Assembly (NCBI RefSeq): GCF_039541575.1
Contig: NZ_BAABGM010000020.1
Span: 119,672 to 183,671 of the forward strand
Origin: Fodinibacter luteus
Lineage (GTDB): Bacteria; Actinomycetota; Actinomycetes; Actinomycetales; Dermatophilaceae
Direction of reading: 5' to 3'
DNA: 64,000 bases
In this document: positions 50,779 to 59,765 of the stretch, piece by piece
Position numbering within the stretch: position 1 is the first letter of the stretch
Layout of the letters: the number at the start of each line of letters is the position of its first letter
Position numbers and translations under genes: made by a program
Notes under the pieces: generated by a model
Told to the model about the DNA's origin: nothing
Seen by the model: only the letters and a program-made list of their open reading frames with translations
Databases searched by the model: none

Positions 50779-52010
50779 GCACCGCGGACGTCACCGCCGG
50801 GGAGGCCGCGAGGAAGCGGATCAACCTGGCCCCGGTCCAGAGGTTCGGGCGCAGCCTCATGCTCCCCATCGCGGCACTCCCGGTCGCGGCGCTCATGCTG
50901 CGCCTCGGCCAGCCGGACCTGCTCGGGGCCGAGGGCCTCGGCTGGGACACCGTCGCCGCCGTCGTCGGTGCGGGCGGCAACGCCCTCTTCGCGAACCTGC
51001 CGCTCCTGTTCGCCGTCGGCGTGGCCATCGGCATGGCGAGGAAGGCCGACGGCTCCACCGCGCTCGCCGCCGTCGTCGGCTACCTCGTCTTCAAGGGGGT
51101 CGGCGACGCGGTGTCGCCCTTCGTGCTGCCGCCCCCCAAGCCGGGCGAGGAGCAGGAGCTCATCAACTACGGCGTGCTCGGCGGCATCCTCTGTGGGTTC
51201 ATCGCGGCCCGGCTCTGGGAGCGCTACTACCGGATCTCGCTCCCGCCGTACCTCGCGTTCTTCGGCGGCCGCCGCTTCGTGCCGATCGTCACCGGCTTCG
51301 CCACGCTCGTGCTCGCGGTGCTGCTCAGCATCATCTACCCCGCCTTCGACGCGGGCCTGACGCACCTGGGTGAGTGGGTCGCCGCGAACTCGATCATCGG
51401 CGGCTTCGTCTACGGCACGGCCAACCGGCTCCTCATCCCCCTCGGCCTGCACCACATCCTCAACTCGGTGCCGTGGTTCCTCATCGGCGAGTACGTCCCT
51501 CCGGCCGGCGGCGAGGCGGTGCAGGGCGACATCGCACGGTTCCTCGCGGGCGACCCCACCGCCGGCGCCTTCATGACCGGGTTCTTCCCCATCATGATGT
51601 TCGCCCTCCCGGCGGCGGCGCTCGCGATCTACCAGGAGGCCCGGCCGCGCGCGAAGAAGGCGGTCGGGGGGCTCATGGCGTCGGCCGCGCTCACCGCCTT
51701 CCTCACCGGCGTCACCGAGCCGCTCGAGTTCGCCTTCATGTTCGTCGCCTGGCCGCTCTACGTCCTCCACGCGGTGCTCACCGGAACGTCGATGGCCCTG
51801 GCCAACGCACTGGGCGCCAAGGACGGGTTCGGCTTCAGCGCAGGGTTGTTCGACTTCGTCCTCAACTGGAACATCGCGACCCGGCCGGGGCTGCTCATCG
51901 TCATGGGGCTGGGCTACGCCGCCGTCTACTACGTGCTCTTCCGCGTCGTCATCCGCCGGTGGAACCTGCGCACCCCCGGGCGCGAGGACGAGGAGGCTGA
52001 CGAACTGTGA
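50775..52010 (+). CDS. PTS GlcNAc-specific IIC permease
   Basis: This 411-aa membrane protein overlaps the regulator by ATGA. It has the glucose-superfamily EIIC motifs RSLMLPIAALPVAALML, NLPLLFAVGVAIGMA, GLHHILNSVPWFLIGEY and GVTEPLEFAFMF. It lacks fused IIA/IIB domains, which are encoded separately on the other strand. It imports and phosphorylates GlcNAc to GlcNAc-6-P, the substrate of the next gene. Confidence 0.92.
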   Translation: MSTADVTAGEAARKRINLAPVQRFGRSLMLPIAALPVAALMLRLGQPDLLGAEGLGWDTVAAVVGAGGNALFANLPLLFAVGVAIGMARKADGSTALAAVVGYLVFKGVGDAVSPFVLPPPKPGEEQELINYGVLGGILCGFIAARLWERYYRISLPPYLAFFGGRRFVPIVTGFATLVLAVLLSIIYPAFDAGLTHLGEWVAANSIIGGFVYGTANRLLIPLGLHHILNSVPWFLIGEYVPPAGGEAVQGDIARFLAGDPTAGAFMTGFFPIMMFALPAAALAIYQEARPRAKKAVGGLMASAALTAFLTGVTEPLEFAFMFVAWPLYVLHAVLTGTSMALANALGAKDGFGFSAGLFDFVLNWNIATRPGLLIVMGLGYAAVYYVLFRVVIRRWNLRTPGREDEEADEL

Positions 52011-53131
52011 TCCTCACCGCCGACCGCGTCGCCCTCCCCGCCGGGCTCGTCGGGCCCGGGTGGGCGGCGACGTCCGGCGACCGGGTCACCGGCGCCGGCG
52101 CGGGGATGCCGTCCGCACCGGCCGACCGCCACCTCACCGGCCTGCTCGTCCCCGGCTTCGTCGACCAGCACTGCCACGGCGGTGGGGGCGCCTCGTTCAC
52201 CACCGGCGACCGCGCCGAGGCGGAGCGGGTCATCGCGACCCACCGTGCCCACGGCACGACGACGATGGTCGCGAGCCTCGTCACCGACACCGAGGAGCGC
52301 CTCGTCGCGTCGCTGCGCGCCCTGGCCCCGCTCGTGCGCACCGGCGAGCTGGCCGGGCTCCACCTCGAGGGTCCGTGGCTGAGTCCCGGCCGGTGCGGCG
52401 CCCACGACCCGACGCTGCTCCGCGTGCCCGAGCCCGCCGCGGTCGCCCGCCTGCTCGATGCCGGCGAGGATGCCGTGCGGATGGTCACGCTCGCCACCGA
52501 GCTCGACCACGGGCTCGACGCCGTGGCCCTGCTGGCCGGGCGGGAGGTGGTCGTGGCGCTCGGGCACACCGACGCGACGTACGCCGACACCCTCGCCGCG
52601 ATCGGGGCCGGCGTCACCGTCGCCACCCACCTGTTCAACACGATGCCCCCGGTGCACCACAGGGAACCGGGCCCGGTGCTCGCGCTCACCGCCGACGAGC
52701 GCGTCGTCGTCGAGCTCGTCGCCGACGGCATCCACCTCCACCCCGAGGTGCTGCGCCGGGCCGCCGCGTCGGCGCCGGGCCGGTTCGCGCTCGTCACCGA
52801 CGCGATGGCCGCCGCGGGCGCGGGGGACGGCGACCACGTCCTCGGGCCCTCGGTGGTCCGGGTGCGCGACGGCGTCGCCCGGCTCGTCTCGAACGGCGCC
52901 ATCGCGGGCAGCACGCTCACGATGGACCGGGCCCTGCGGTACGCGGTGACGGTGGCCGGGGTCCCCCTGGAGGCGGCCGTCGAGGCCGCGACGGCGACAC
53001 CGGCACGCGTGCTCGGCATCCCGGACGTCGGCGCCCTCGAGGCCGGCCGGCGGGCCGACCTCGTCCACCTCGACGACGACCTCGAGGTGGTCGCCGTCAT
53101 GCGCGCGGGCGCGTGGCTGGAGGTCAGCTGA
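52007..53131 (+). CDS. nagA: N-acetylglucosamine-6-phosphate deacetylase
   Basis: This 374-aa protein starts at a GTG overlapping the IIC stop (GTGA). Metal and substrate motifs are PGFVDQHCHGGGG, HLEGPWLSPGRCGAHDP, LGHTDATYADT, THLFNTMPPVHHREPG, DGIHLHPEVL and the catalytic Asp in LVTDAMAAAG. It makes GlcN-6-P from GlcNAc-6-P. No nagB is in the window. Its end overlaps the convergent MFS gene by 8 bp. Confidence 0.93.
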   Translation: MILTADRVALPAGLVGPGWAATSGDRVTGAGAGMPSAPADRHLTGLLVPGFVDQHCHGGGGASFTTGDRAEAERVIATHRAHGTTTMVASLVTDTEERLVASLRALAPLVRTGELAGLHLEGPWLSPGRCGAHDPTLLRVPEPAAVARLLDAGEDAVRMVTLATELDHGLDAVALLAGREVVVALGHTDATYADTLAAIGAGVTVATHLFNTMPPVHHREPGPVLALTADERVVVELVADGIHLHPEVLRRAAASAPGRFALVTDAMAAAGAGDGDHVLGPSVVRVRDGVARLVSNGAIAGSTLTMDRALRYAVTVAGVPLEAAVEAATATPARVLGIPDVGALEAGRRADLVHLDDDLEVVAVMRAGAWLEVS

Positions 53132-54344
53132 CCGGGACGTGCTCCTCGGCGCCCGCCACCTCGGCCCGCTCGAGGTGCCGGCGCCGCGCCGCGATGAGCG
53201 CGAGGGCGAGGCCGCCGGAGACGACCGGCACGGCATACGCCGGCTGTGCCCCCCAGGCCTCGATCGCCCAGCCGGCGACGGCGGACCCCGCCGAGATGCC
53301 GATGAGGATGCCGGTGATCGCGATCGCCATCCCCTCGGTGACGAGAGCCTTCGGCACGAGGCGCTGGGCGAGCGACAGGCTCGTGATGAGCATCGGCGCG
53401 GTCGCCGAGCCCGCGACGAACATGACGACGGCGAGCGGCCAGAGCCCGTCGACGAGCAGGGCCGGGACCTCGAGGACGAACATGGCCGCCGCGGCCAGGA
53501 CGAGCCGGCGGGTCAGGGTGGAGCGCATGACCCGGCTGCCGAAGACGATGCCGGCGAGCGTCGAGCCGAGCGCGAAGGCGCCGAGGATGACGCTCGAGAA
53601 CCCGGTGGACCCCTGCTCCTTGGCGTACGCCACGGCGATGACCTCGTTGGCGCCGAAGATGACGCCGGTCATGACGAGGGCGGTCGCCACGAGCAGCAGC
53701 CCGGGCCGGCGCACGGCGAGCCCCGCCGGCCGCTCGGCGTGCGGCACGACGGGCGGTTCGGTGGCGCGTGCAGCGAGGAAGGTGAGCATGCCGACGGTGA
53801 AGAACAGCTCCGCGATGAGCAGGCCCGCCTCGGGGAACCACAGCGTCGAGACGAGCACGGCGAGCACGGGCCCGAGCACGAACGACGCCTCGTCGGCGAC
53901 CTGCTCGAAGGACATCGCCGTGTGCAGCCGGTCGGGGTCGTCGCGGTAGATGTGGGCCCACCGGGCGCGGGACATCGGGCCTGGCTCGGGAAGCACCGCC
54001 GACAGGCCGTAGAAGAGGAAGAGACTCCACGCCGGGGCGTCGCGCCACGACAGCGCGGCCACCGTGACGCCGCACAGCGCCGAGAACAGCACGAACGGGA
54101 GGGCGATGCGGCGCTGGCCGTGCTTGTCGACGAGGCGGCCGAGCACCGGGCCGGCGACGGCGAGCACCGCGAGACCGACCGCCGAGACGGCCCCGGCGAG
54201 GCCGAAGGACCCTCGACGCTCGCTGACCATGACGATGACGGCGACGCCGAACATCGCCCCGCCGGTGCGCGACAGCGAGGTGCCGGCGATGAAGCGGGTG
54301 GCGCCGGGGACGCGGAAGAGGGGTGCGTAGGCGGACAGCATCAC
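53124..54344 (-). CDS. MFS transporter, 12-helix
   Basis: This 406-aa protein starts at the GTG at 54344 or the ATG at 54341, overlapping the acyl-CoA dehydrogenase stop. MLSAYAPLFRVPGATRFIAGTSLSRTGGAMFGVAVIVMVSERRGSFGLAG is the typical N-terminus of the YfiS/ArsJ-like actinobacterial branch. Twelve hydrophobic segments and a motif A-like LGRLVDKHGQRR are visible. The coupling to the dehydrogenase suggests a carboxylic-acid or metabolite exporter, but the substrate is unknown. Confidence 0.85.
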   Translation of the reverse strand: MMLSAYAPLFRVPGATRFIAGTSLSRTGGAMFGVAVIVMVSERRGSFGLAGAVSAVGLAVLAVAGPVLGRLVDKHGQRRIALPFVLFSALCGVTVAALSWRDAPAWSLFLFYGLSAVLPEPGPMSRARWAHIYRDDPDRLHTAMSFEQVADEASFVLGPVLAVLVSTLWFPEAGLLIAELFFTVGMLTFLAARATEPPVVPHAERPAGLAVRRPGLLLVATALVMTGVIFGANEVIAVAYAKEQGSTGFSSVILGAFALGSTLAGIVFGSRVMRSTLTRRLVLAAAAMFVLEVPALLVDGLWPLAVVMFVAGSATAPMLITSLSLAQRLVPKALVTEGMAIAITGILIGISAGSAVAGWAIEAWGAQPAYAVPVVSGGLALALIAARRRHLERAEVAGAEEHVPVS

Positions 54345-55543
54345 CGGAAGGCGGACTCGCCGGTGAGGGCCTGGCCGATGACGAGGGTGTGCATCTCGAC
54401 CGTGCCCTCGTAGGTGAGCACCGACTCGAGGTTGTTGGCGTGCCGCATCACGGGGTACTCACCGCTCACGCCGTTGGCGCCGAGGATCGTGCGCGCGGTG
54501 CGGCAGATCTCGAGGGCCTTCGTGATGTTGTTGTACTTGCCGACCGACACCTGCTCGGGGCGCAGGCCCACGGTGTCCTTGCGACGGCCGAGGTGCAGGG
54601 CGAGCAGCTGGCCGAGCTGCAGCTCGGTCGCCATGCTCGCGAGCTTGGCCTGGGTCAGCTGGAAGCCGGCGATGGGACGGCCGAACTGGATGCGCTCCAT
54701 CGAGTAGCGACGGGCTGCCTCGAGCGAGGACCGCGCGGCGCCGAGCGAACCCCAGACGATGCCGTAGCGGGCCTCCGACAGGCAGGCGAGCGGGCCCTTG
54801 AGGCCCGTGACGTCCGGCAGCACGGCATCCGCGGGGAGCCGGAGGCCCTCGAAGGTGAGCTCGGAGGTGACCGACGCGCGCAGGGACATCTTGTGGGTGA
54901 GCTTGTGCGCGGCGAATCCCGGTGTGTCGGTGGGCACGACGAATCCACGGATGCCGCCGTTCTCCTCACCGGCGTTCGCCCAGACGACGGCGACGTCGGC
55001 GATCGAGCCGTTCGTGATCCACATCTTCGACCCGTTGAGCACCCAGTCGTCGCCGTCCTTGCGGGCGCGCGTGCGCATCGAGCCGGGGTCGGAGCCATGG
55101 TCGGGTTCGGTGAGGCCGAAGCAGCCGATCGCCTCGCCGGTGGCCATCCGCGGCAGCCACTGCTGCTTGTGCTCCTCGGTGCCGAAGCGCCAGATCGCGA
55201 ACATGGCGAGGCTGCCCTGGACCGAGACGAGCGAGCGGATGCCGGAGTCGCTCGCCTCGAGCTCGAGGCAGGCCAGCCCGTAGTCGACCGCCGACATCCC
55301 GGCGCAGCCGTAGCCGTGGAGGTGCATGCCGAGCAGGCCGACCCTGCCGAACTCACGGGCGAGCTCGCGGGCAGGCAGGTCGCCCTCCTCGTACCACTGC
55401 ATGACGTGCGGGTCGACGACGTCGGCGCAGACCTGGCGGGTCGCCGCCCGGATCGCCTTCTCCTCGTCGGTGAGCAGGCTGTCGACGTCGACGAGGTCGA
55501 GGGGGTCGGAGGGTCGCTTCGGCATCGACGAGGTGGCGCTCAT
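54341..55543 (-). CDS. Acyl-CoA dehydrogenase, glutaryl-CoA dehydrogenase-like
   Basis: This 400-aa protein starts at the ATG at 55543. Diagnostic motifs are CFGLTEPDHGSDPGSMRTRA, NGSKMWITNGSIADVAVVWA, RTILGANGVSGEYPVMRH and the catalytic-Glu segment ESVLTYEGTVEMHTLVIGQALTG. The combination (N-terminal DPLDLVDVDSLLTDEEKAIR and C-terminal TYEGTxEMHxL) is that of glutaryl-CoA dehydrogenases, which oxidise and decarboxylate glutaryl-CoA to crotonyl-CoA in Lys/Trp degradation. Decarboxylating activity is inferred. Confidence 0.85.
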   Translation of the reverse strand: MSATSSMPKRPSDPLDLVDVDSLLTDEEKAIRAATRQVCADVVDPHVMQWYEEGDLPARELAREFGRVGLLGMHLHGYGCAGMSAVDYGLACLELEASDSGIRSLVSVQGSLAMFAIWRFGTEEHKQQWLPRMATGEAIGCFGLTEPDHGSDPGSMRTRARKDGDDWVLNGSKMWITNGSIADVAVVWANAGEENGGIRGFVVPTDTPGFAAHKLTHKMSLRASVTSELTFEGLRLPADAVLPDVTGLKGPLACLSEARYGIVWGSLGAARSSLEAARRYSMERIQFGRPIAGFQLTQAKLASMATELQLGQLLALHLGRRKDTVGLRPEQVSVGKYNNITKALEICRTARTILGANGVSGEYPVMRHANNLESVLTYEGTVEMHTLVIGQALTGESAFR

Positions 55544-55639
55544 GCCTCCATCATGACGGGTGCCGCGACCGACCGCGACCACGGATTCCGTAGGCGTCGG
55601 CAGCCGCGGGCATCCGGATCCGCGCCGACCGCTCGCGCT

Positions 55640-55680
55640 GAGTGCGGAAGTGGTCGCTGGGGGCAGCCACGTGCCCGCTC
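55640..55680. repeat. Hairpin element of the GTGGTCGC family
   Basis: GAGTGCGGAAGTGGTCGCTG and the complementary-like GCAGCCACGTGCCCGCTC repeat the element at 43310 with few changes. GTGGTCGCTG/CAGCCAC is the core stem. It lies in the 185-bp gap below the 490-aa unknown gene and above the acyl-CoA dehydrogenase. Otherwise this gap holds no gene I can support. Confidence 0.55.
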
Positions 55681-55728
55681 GTGCCGAGCGGGCGGGCCGG
55701 AAGGCCAGCGGGGGTTGGGGCCCGGAAG

Positions 55729-57201
55729 TCAGGGGCGGGCCGAGGCGGCGCCGAGGAGCGCGGCCAGCCCGAGCGCGCTGCGCGGGTCGTAGGCCGCCCG
55801 CCACAGCCCGCCGTGGGCCGCGGCGTAGGCCTCGTCCTGCCACGGGTGCTCGTGGGCGGGCGACCCGGCGACGAGGTCGTGGACGAGCAGGGCCGCCATG
55901 AGCGTGTTCGCCGTGCCCGGCTCGAAGACCTCGACGCCGAAGCGGTGGGCCCCGGCGTACGCCGCGGCGAGCGCGCGGTTCTTGACGACCGAGCGGGTGC
56001 GGGTGGGCGGGGCGATCTTGAACGACACCGTCGCCCCCTGGGCCCGGGCCGACGTGGCCCGCCAGCGCTGGATCCGCTTGGCGAGGAGGTAGTTCGGGCC
56101 CTGCTGGAGGACGACGGAGTCGTTGATGCCGGGGTCCTCGCCGGGCCGGTAGTTGCGGCGCAGCAGGCGACCCCCGGACAGCGTGCGCAGTGGGCCGCGC
56201 AGCATTTTCGAGGTGCGCCGCTCGGCGTAGGAGCGGGTCGAGGCGTCGACGGCCTCACCGGGGACGGCGAACACGTCGGTGGGGGTGGCGAGGAAGGACA
56301 GGGCCGAGTCGGGGCGGGCGAGGCGCACGATGCGGGTCATGGCGTCGACGGCGGTGCTGACCCGCACGTTCATCGCCCCGTCGGCGTAGACGTAGTTGCC
56401 GACGACGAGCGACCCGGGCAGCCCGCAGACCCAGCCGGTGGCCGTCGGGAGGTCGTGGACGAGGTCGACCCCGGCGCGCTCGGCCAGCGGCGAGGAACCG
56501 GGTGAGGCCGGCACGAGGAGCCGGCCGGCGAACCCGGCGGTGTCGTCGAGCAGCCGGGTCCACAGCTCGGGGCGCGGCAGGTCGACGGCCGCGACGGTGG
56601 CGCCCCAGCGCAGGAGCGAGCGCAACGGCCCCATCTCGGCTGCCGCGCCGAGCACGACGACGGTGCGCCCCTCGAGCCGCAGCCAGTCGGGGTTGTCGAT
56701 GACGGCGCCCACGGCGTCGCGCAGGCTCGGCTCGACGACGCCGTCGGCGACCCAGGCGTCGAGGCGACGGCGCAGGTCGTCGCCGGCGAGGCGGGAACCC
56801 CGGTAGGGCACCGTGAGTGCGGTGTCGGGTTCGCCGGCGCCGCCGAGGCTCTCGGTGGCCAGGCTGTCCGCGGGGCTGCCGACGACCCCGCCGAGCGCGG
56901 CGTCGAGGCCGCACTCGGCACCGTCGGGGTCGCGCCAGCGCATCCGGGCGTGCACTGCGGCGAGCCCGGCGTCCGCGATCGCCACGGCATCCTCGGGTCG
57001 GGCCAGGCCGGCCTCGACGAGCCGGCGGAAGTGGGTGAGGTAGCCGCTGCGCCAGTTCGTCTCCCGCTTGGCCGCAGCTGCGCCGACGGGGTCGACCCGC
57101 CGCAGGGCCTCGGCGACGACGGCACGACCGGTGGCACTGGTCGAACGCCGGCCGTCGACCTCGGGGAAGACGACACCCAGCGGCTCGTCGCGCGTCGCCA
57201 C
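55729..57201 (-). CDS. Conserved unknown protein with a Rossmann-like segment
   Basis: This 490-aa protein has no transmembrane segment or signal. A dinucleotide-binding-like motif lies mid-protein: EGRTVVVLGAAAEMGPLRSLLRWGATVAAVDLPRPELW (beta strand, Gly-Ala-rich turn, helix, then an Asp-ending second strand, as for NAD). RRNYRPGEDPGINDSVVLQQGPNYLLAKRIQRW near residue 360 is another conserved-looking block. It lies 3 nt downstream of the E2 gene of the 2-oxoacid dehydrogenase, so it may be cotranscribed. I do not recognise a named family; an NAD(P)-dependent enzyme is a guess. Confidence 0.6.
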   Translation of the reverse strand: MATRDEPLGVVFPEVDGRRSTSATGRAVVAEALRRVDPVGAAAAKRETNWRSGYLTHFRRLVEAGLARPEDAVAIADAGLAAVHARMRWRDPDGAECGLDAALGGVVGSPADSLATESLGGAGEPDTALTVPYRGSRLAGDDLRRRLDAWVADGVVEPSLRDAVGAVIDNPDWLRLEGRTVVVLGAAAEMGPLRSLLRWGATVAAVDLPRPELWTRLLDDTAGFAGRLLVPASPGSSPLAERAGVDLVHDLPTATGWVCGLPGSLVVGNYVYADGAMNVRVSTAVDAMTRIVRLARPDSALSFLATPTDVFAVPGEAVDASTRSYAERRTSKMLRGPLRTLSGGRLLRRNYRPGEDPGINDSVVLQQGPNYLLAKRIQRWRATSARAQGATVSFKIAPPTRTRSVVKNRALAAAYAGAHRFGVEVFEPGTANTLMAALLVHDLVAGSPAHEHPWQDEAYAAAHGGLWRAAYDPRSALGLAALLGAASARP

Positions 57202-57204
57202 CGC

Positions 57205-58773
57205 TCAGCCCCAGACGAGGCCGCGGGCCGGGTCGGCGAGGATGGCGGCGACGTCGGCGAGGTATCGGCTCCCGAGCTCACCGTCGACGAGGCGGTGGTC
57301 GAAGCTCAGCGCGAGCGTCGTGACCCACCGCGGCTCGATCGACTCGGCGCCGTCGGGCCCGGTGACGACCCACGGGCGGCGGTCGATCGCGCCGAAGGCC
57401 ATGATCGCCGACTCCCCCGGGTTGAGGATGGGCGTGCCGGCGTCGACGCCGAAGACCCCGACGTTCGTGATCGTGATCGTGCCGCCCGCCATGTCGGCGG
57501 GCTGGGTGCGACCCTCGCGGGCCGTCGCGGTGAGGGCGCCGATGGCCTCGGCGAGCTCGTGCATCGTCATCCGGTCGGCGTCCTTGACGTTCGGGACGAC
57601 GAGACCTCGAGGGGTGGCCGCGGCGATGCCGAGGTTGACGTAGTGCTTGAGCACGATCTCCTGGGCCGCCTCGTCCCAGCTGGCGTTGACCCCGGGGTTG
57701 CGGCGCACCGCGACGCACATCGCCCTGGCGAGCACGAGGAGCGGCGTGACCTTGACGTCGCGGAACTCCCTGTCCTTCTTGAGCCGGTCGACGAGGTCCA
57801 TCGTCGCGGTGACGTCGACGGTGACCCACTCGGTGACGTGCGGCGCCGTGAACGCGCTGCCGACCATCGCCTGGGCGGTCATCTTGCGCACGCCCTTGAT
57901 CGGGACCCGGCTCTCGCGCTCACCGCCGGCCGGCCACGAGGCGGCGCCGACCGGCATCCCCCCGCCGGATGCCGTGGCGCCCGCGGCGCTCGACGGCCCA
58001 CCTCCCGCGGCCGCGGCCTCGACGTCGGCCCGGGTGACGACCCCGCCGTCGCCGGTGGGGGTGACCGAGGCGAGGTCGACGCCGAGGTCCTTGGCGAGCT
58101 TGCGGACGGGCGGCTTGGCGAGGGCGCGCACCCGGGCGCCGGTGAGCGGCACGCCCTCGGCTCCCGACTCGAGCGGCTCGAGTGGTTCGAGTGGTTCGAT
58201 CGCGACGTCGCCGCCTCCCTTCCCGGACAGCCCCGGGCCCTCGAGCTTCTCCGGCCGGGACGACGTGCGGGGGCGGCGCTTGGCCTCGGTCTGCCTGACC
58301 CCGTAGCCGACGAGCACCGCGGTGCGGCCCGTGGAGGTCGTGCCGCCGATGAGCCCCTCGGCGATCGCCTCCGATGCCGGGGCCCCGGCAGGTGCGGAGG
58401 CGCCTGTGGGAGGCGAGGCGGGCGCGGAAGCCGGCGCGACGGCATCCGGCGTGGCCGTGCCGGACGAACCCCCACCGTCCGGGGGAACGCTGGTCGGGGA
58501 CAGGGGGGGCTCATCGGGTGACCCGATGAAGCTGGGGTCGTCGATCGTGATGATGACGGTGCCGACCTCGACGGTGTCACCCTCGGCGGCGTGCAGCGCC
58601 GCGACGGTGCCGGCGAACGGCACGGGCAGCTCGACGAGCGACTTGGCCGTCTCGACCTCGACGACGACGTCGTTGACCCTGACCGTGTCGCCGACCGCCA
58701 CGTGCCACGTGACGAGCTCGGCCTCGGTCAGGCCCTCACCCGGGTCAGGGAGCTTGAACTCACGAAGAGCCAT
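57205..58773 (-). CDS. bkdC: Branched-chain 2-oxoacid dehydrogenase E2 (dihydrolipoyl acyltransferase)
   Basis: This 522-aa protein has one lipoyl domain (residues 3-78, lipoyl Lys44 in VETAKSLVELP), a long Ala/Pro/Gly linker, a peripheral subunit-binding domain (VRALAKPPVRKLAKDLGVDLASVTPTGDGGVVTRADVE) and the catalytic acyltransferase core ending in DHRLVDGELG with the His/Asp pair. It transfers the acyl group from E1 to CoA. It lies 14 bp after E1beta in one operon. Confidence 0.92.
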   Translation of the reverse strand: MALREFKLPDPGEGLTEAELVTWHVAVGDTVRVNDVVVEVETAKSLVELPVPFAGTVAALHAAEGDTVEVGTVIITIDDPSFIGSPDEPPLSPTSVPPDGGGSSGTATPDAVAPASAPASPPTGASAPAGAPASEAIAEGLIGGTTSTGRTAVLVGYGVRQTEAKRRPRTSSRPEKLEGPGLSGKGGGDVAIEPLEPLEPLESGAEGVPLTGARVRALAKPPVRKLAKDLGVDLASVTPTGDGGVVTRADVEAAAAGGGPSSAAGATASGGGMPVGAASWPAGGERESRVPIKGVRKMTAQAMVGSAFTAPHVTEWVTVDVTATMDLVDRLKKDREFRDVKVTPLLVLARAMCVAVRRNPGVNASWDEAAQEIVLKHYVNLGIAAATPRGLVVPNVKDADRMTMHELAEAIGALTATAREGRTQPADMAGGTITITNVGVFGVDAGTPILNPGESAIMAFGAIDRRPWVVTGPDGAESIEPRWVTTLALSFDHRLVDGELGSRYLADVAAILADPARGLVWG

Positions 58774-58787
58774 GTGCCAGAACCCTT

Positions 58788-59765
58788 TCAGTAGGCGAGG
58801 GAGCGGTCGACGGCGTCGAGCACCCGGTCGAGGTCGGGGAGGAACTCCTCCTCGATGCGGCTCGGCGGGTAGGGCACGTCGTAACCGCCGACGCGGAGCA
58901 CCGGCGCCTCGAGGTGGTAGAACGCGCGCTCGGTCACGAGGGCCGAGATCTCCGCGCCGAGGCCGAGGAAGGTCGAGGCCTCGTGGACGACGACGACCCG
59001 CCCGGTCCGCCTCGCCGAGGCGAGGATGACGTCCTCGTCGAGGGGGGAGAGCGAGCGCAGGTCGATGACCTCGAGCGAGCGCCCCTCCTCCTCGGCGGCC
59101 TGGGCGGCCTGTAGGCAGGTCTTGACCATCGGGCCGTAGGCGAGCAGCGTGACGTCGGTGCCCTCGCGGAGCACCCGGGCCGACCCGAGCGGGCCCTCGG
59201 GGGCGTCGCCCACCTCGCCCTTGTCCCAGTAGCGGCGCTTCGGCTCGTAGAAGACGACGGGGTCGTCGGTCTCGATCGCCTGCCGGATCATCCAGTGCGC
59301 GTCGTGCGGGTTGGAGCAGGCGACGACGCGCAGGCCGGCGGTGTGCGCGAAGTAGGCCTCGTTGGACTCGCTGTGGTGCTCGACCGCCCCGATGCCGCCG
59401 CCGAACGGGATGCGGATGACGATCGGCATCGCGACGTAGCCGAGCGAGCGGGCCCGCAGCTTGGCGACCTGGCTCACGATGTGGTCGAACGCCGGGTACA
59501 CGAAGCCGTCGAACTGGATCTCGACGACTGGGCGGTAGCCGCGCAGGGCCATGCCGATCGCCGTGCCGAGGATGCCGGCCTCGGCGAGCGGGGTGTCGAT
59601 GACCCGCTCCTCGCCGAAGTCCTTCTGCAGGCCCTCGGTGACCCGGAAGACACCGCCGAGCTTGCCGATGTCCTCACCGAGGAGGACGACCTTGGGGTCG
59701 CGCTCCATGGCGGCCCGCAGGCCGCTCGTGATGCCCTTCGCGAGGGTCGTCGTCGGGGCGCTCAC
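58788..59765 (-). CDS. bkdB: 2-oxoacid dehydrogenase E1 beta subunit
   Basis: This 325-aa protein starts at a GTG overlapping the E1alpha stop (GTGA). VVLLGEDIGKLGGVFRVTEGLQKDFGEERVIDTPLAEAGILG and PIVIRIPFGGGIGAVEHHSESNEAYFAHTAGLRVV are hallmarks of branched-chain E1beta. It forms the alpha2beta2 heterotetramer that decarboxylates 2-oxoacids with TPP. Confidence 0.93.
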   Translation of the reverse strand: MSAPTTTLAKGITSGLRAAMERDPKVVLLGEDIGKLGGVFRVTEGLQKDFGEERVIDTPLAEAGILGTAIGMALRGYRPVVEIQFDGFVYPAFDHIVSQVAKLRARSLGYVAMPIVIRIPFGGGIGAVEHHSESNEAYFAHTAGLRVVACSNPHDAHWMIRQAIETDDPVVFYEPKRRYWDKGEVGDAPEGPLGSARVLREGTDVTLLAYGPMVKTCLQAAQAAEEEGRSLEVIDLRSLSPLDEDVILASARRTGRVVVVHEASTFLGLGAEISALVTERAFYHLEAPVLRVGGYDVPYPPSRIEEEFLPDLDRVLDAVDRSLAY

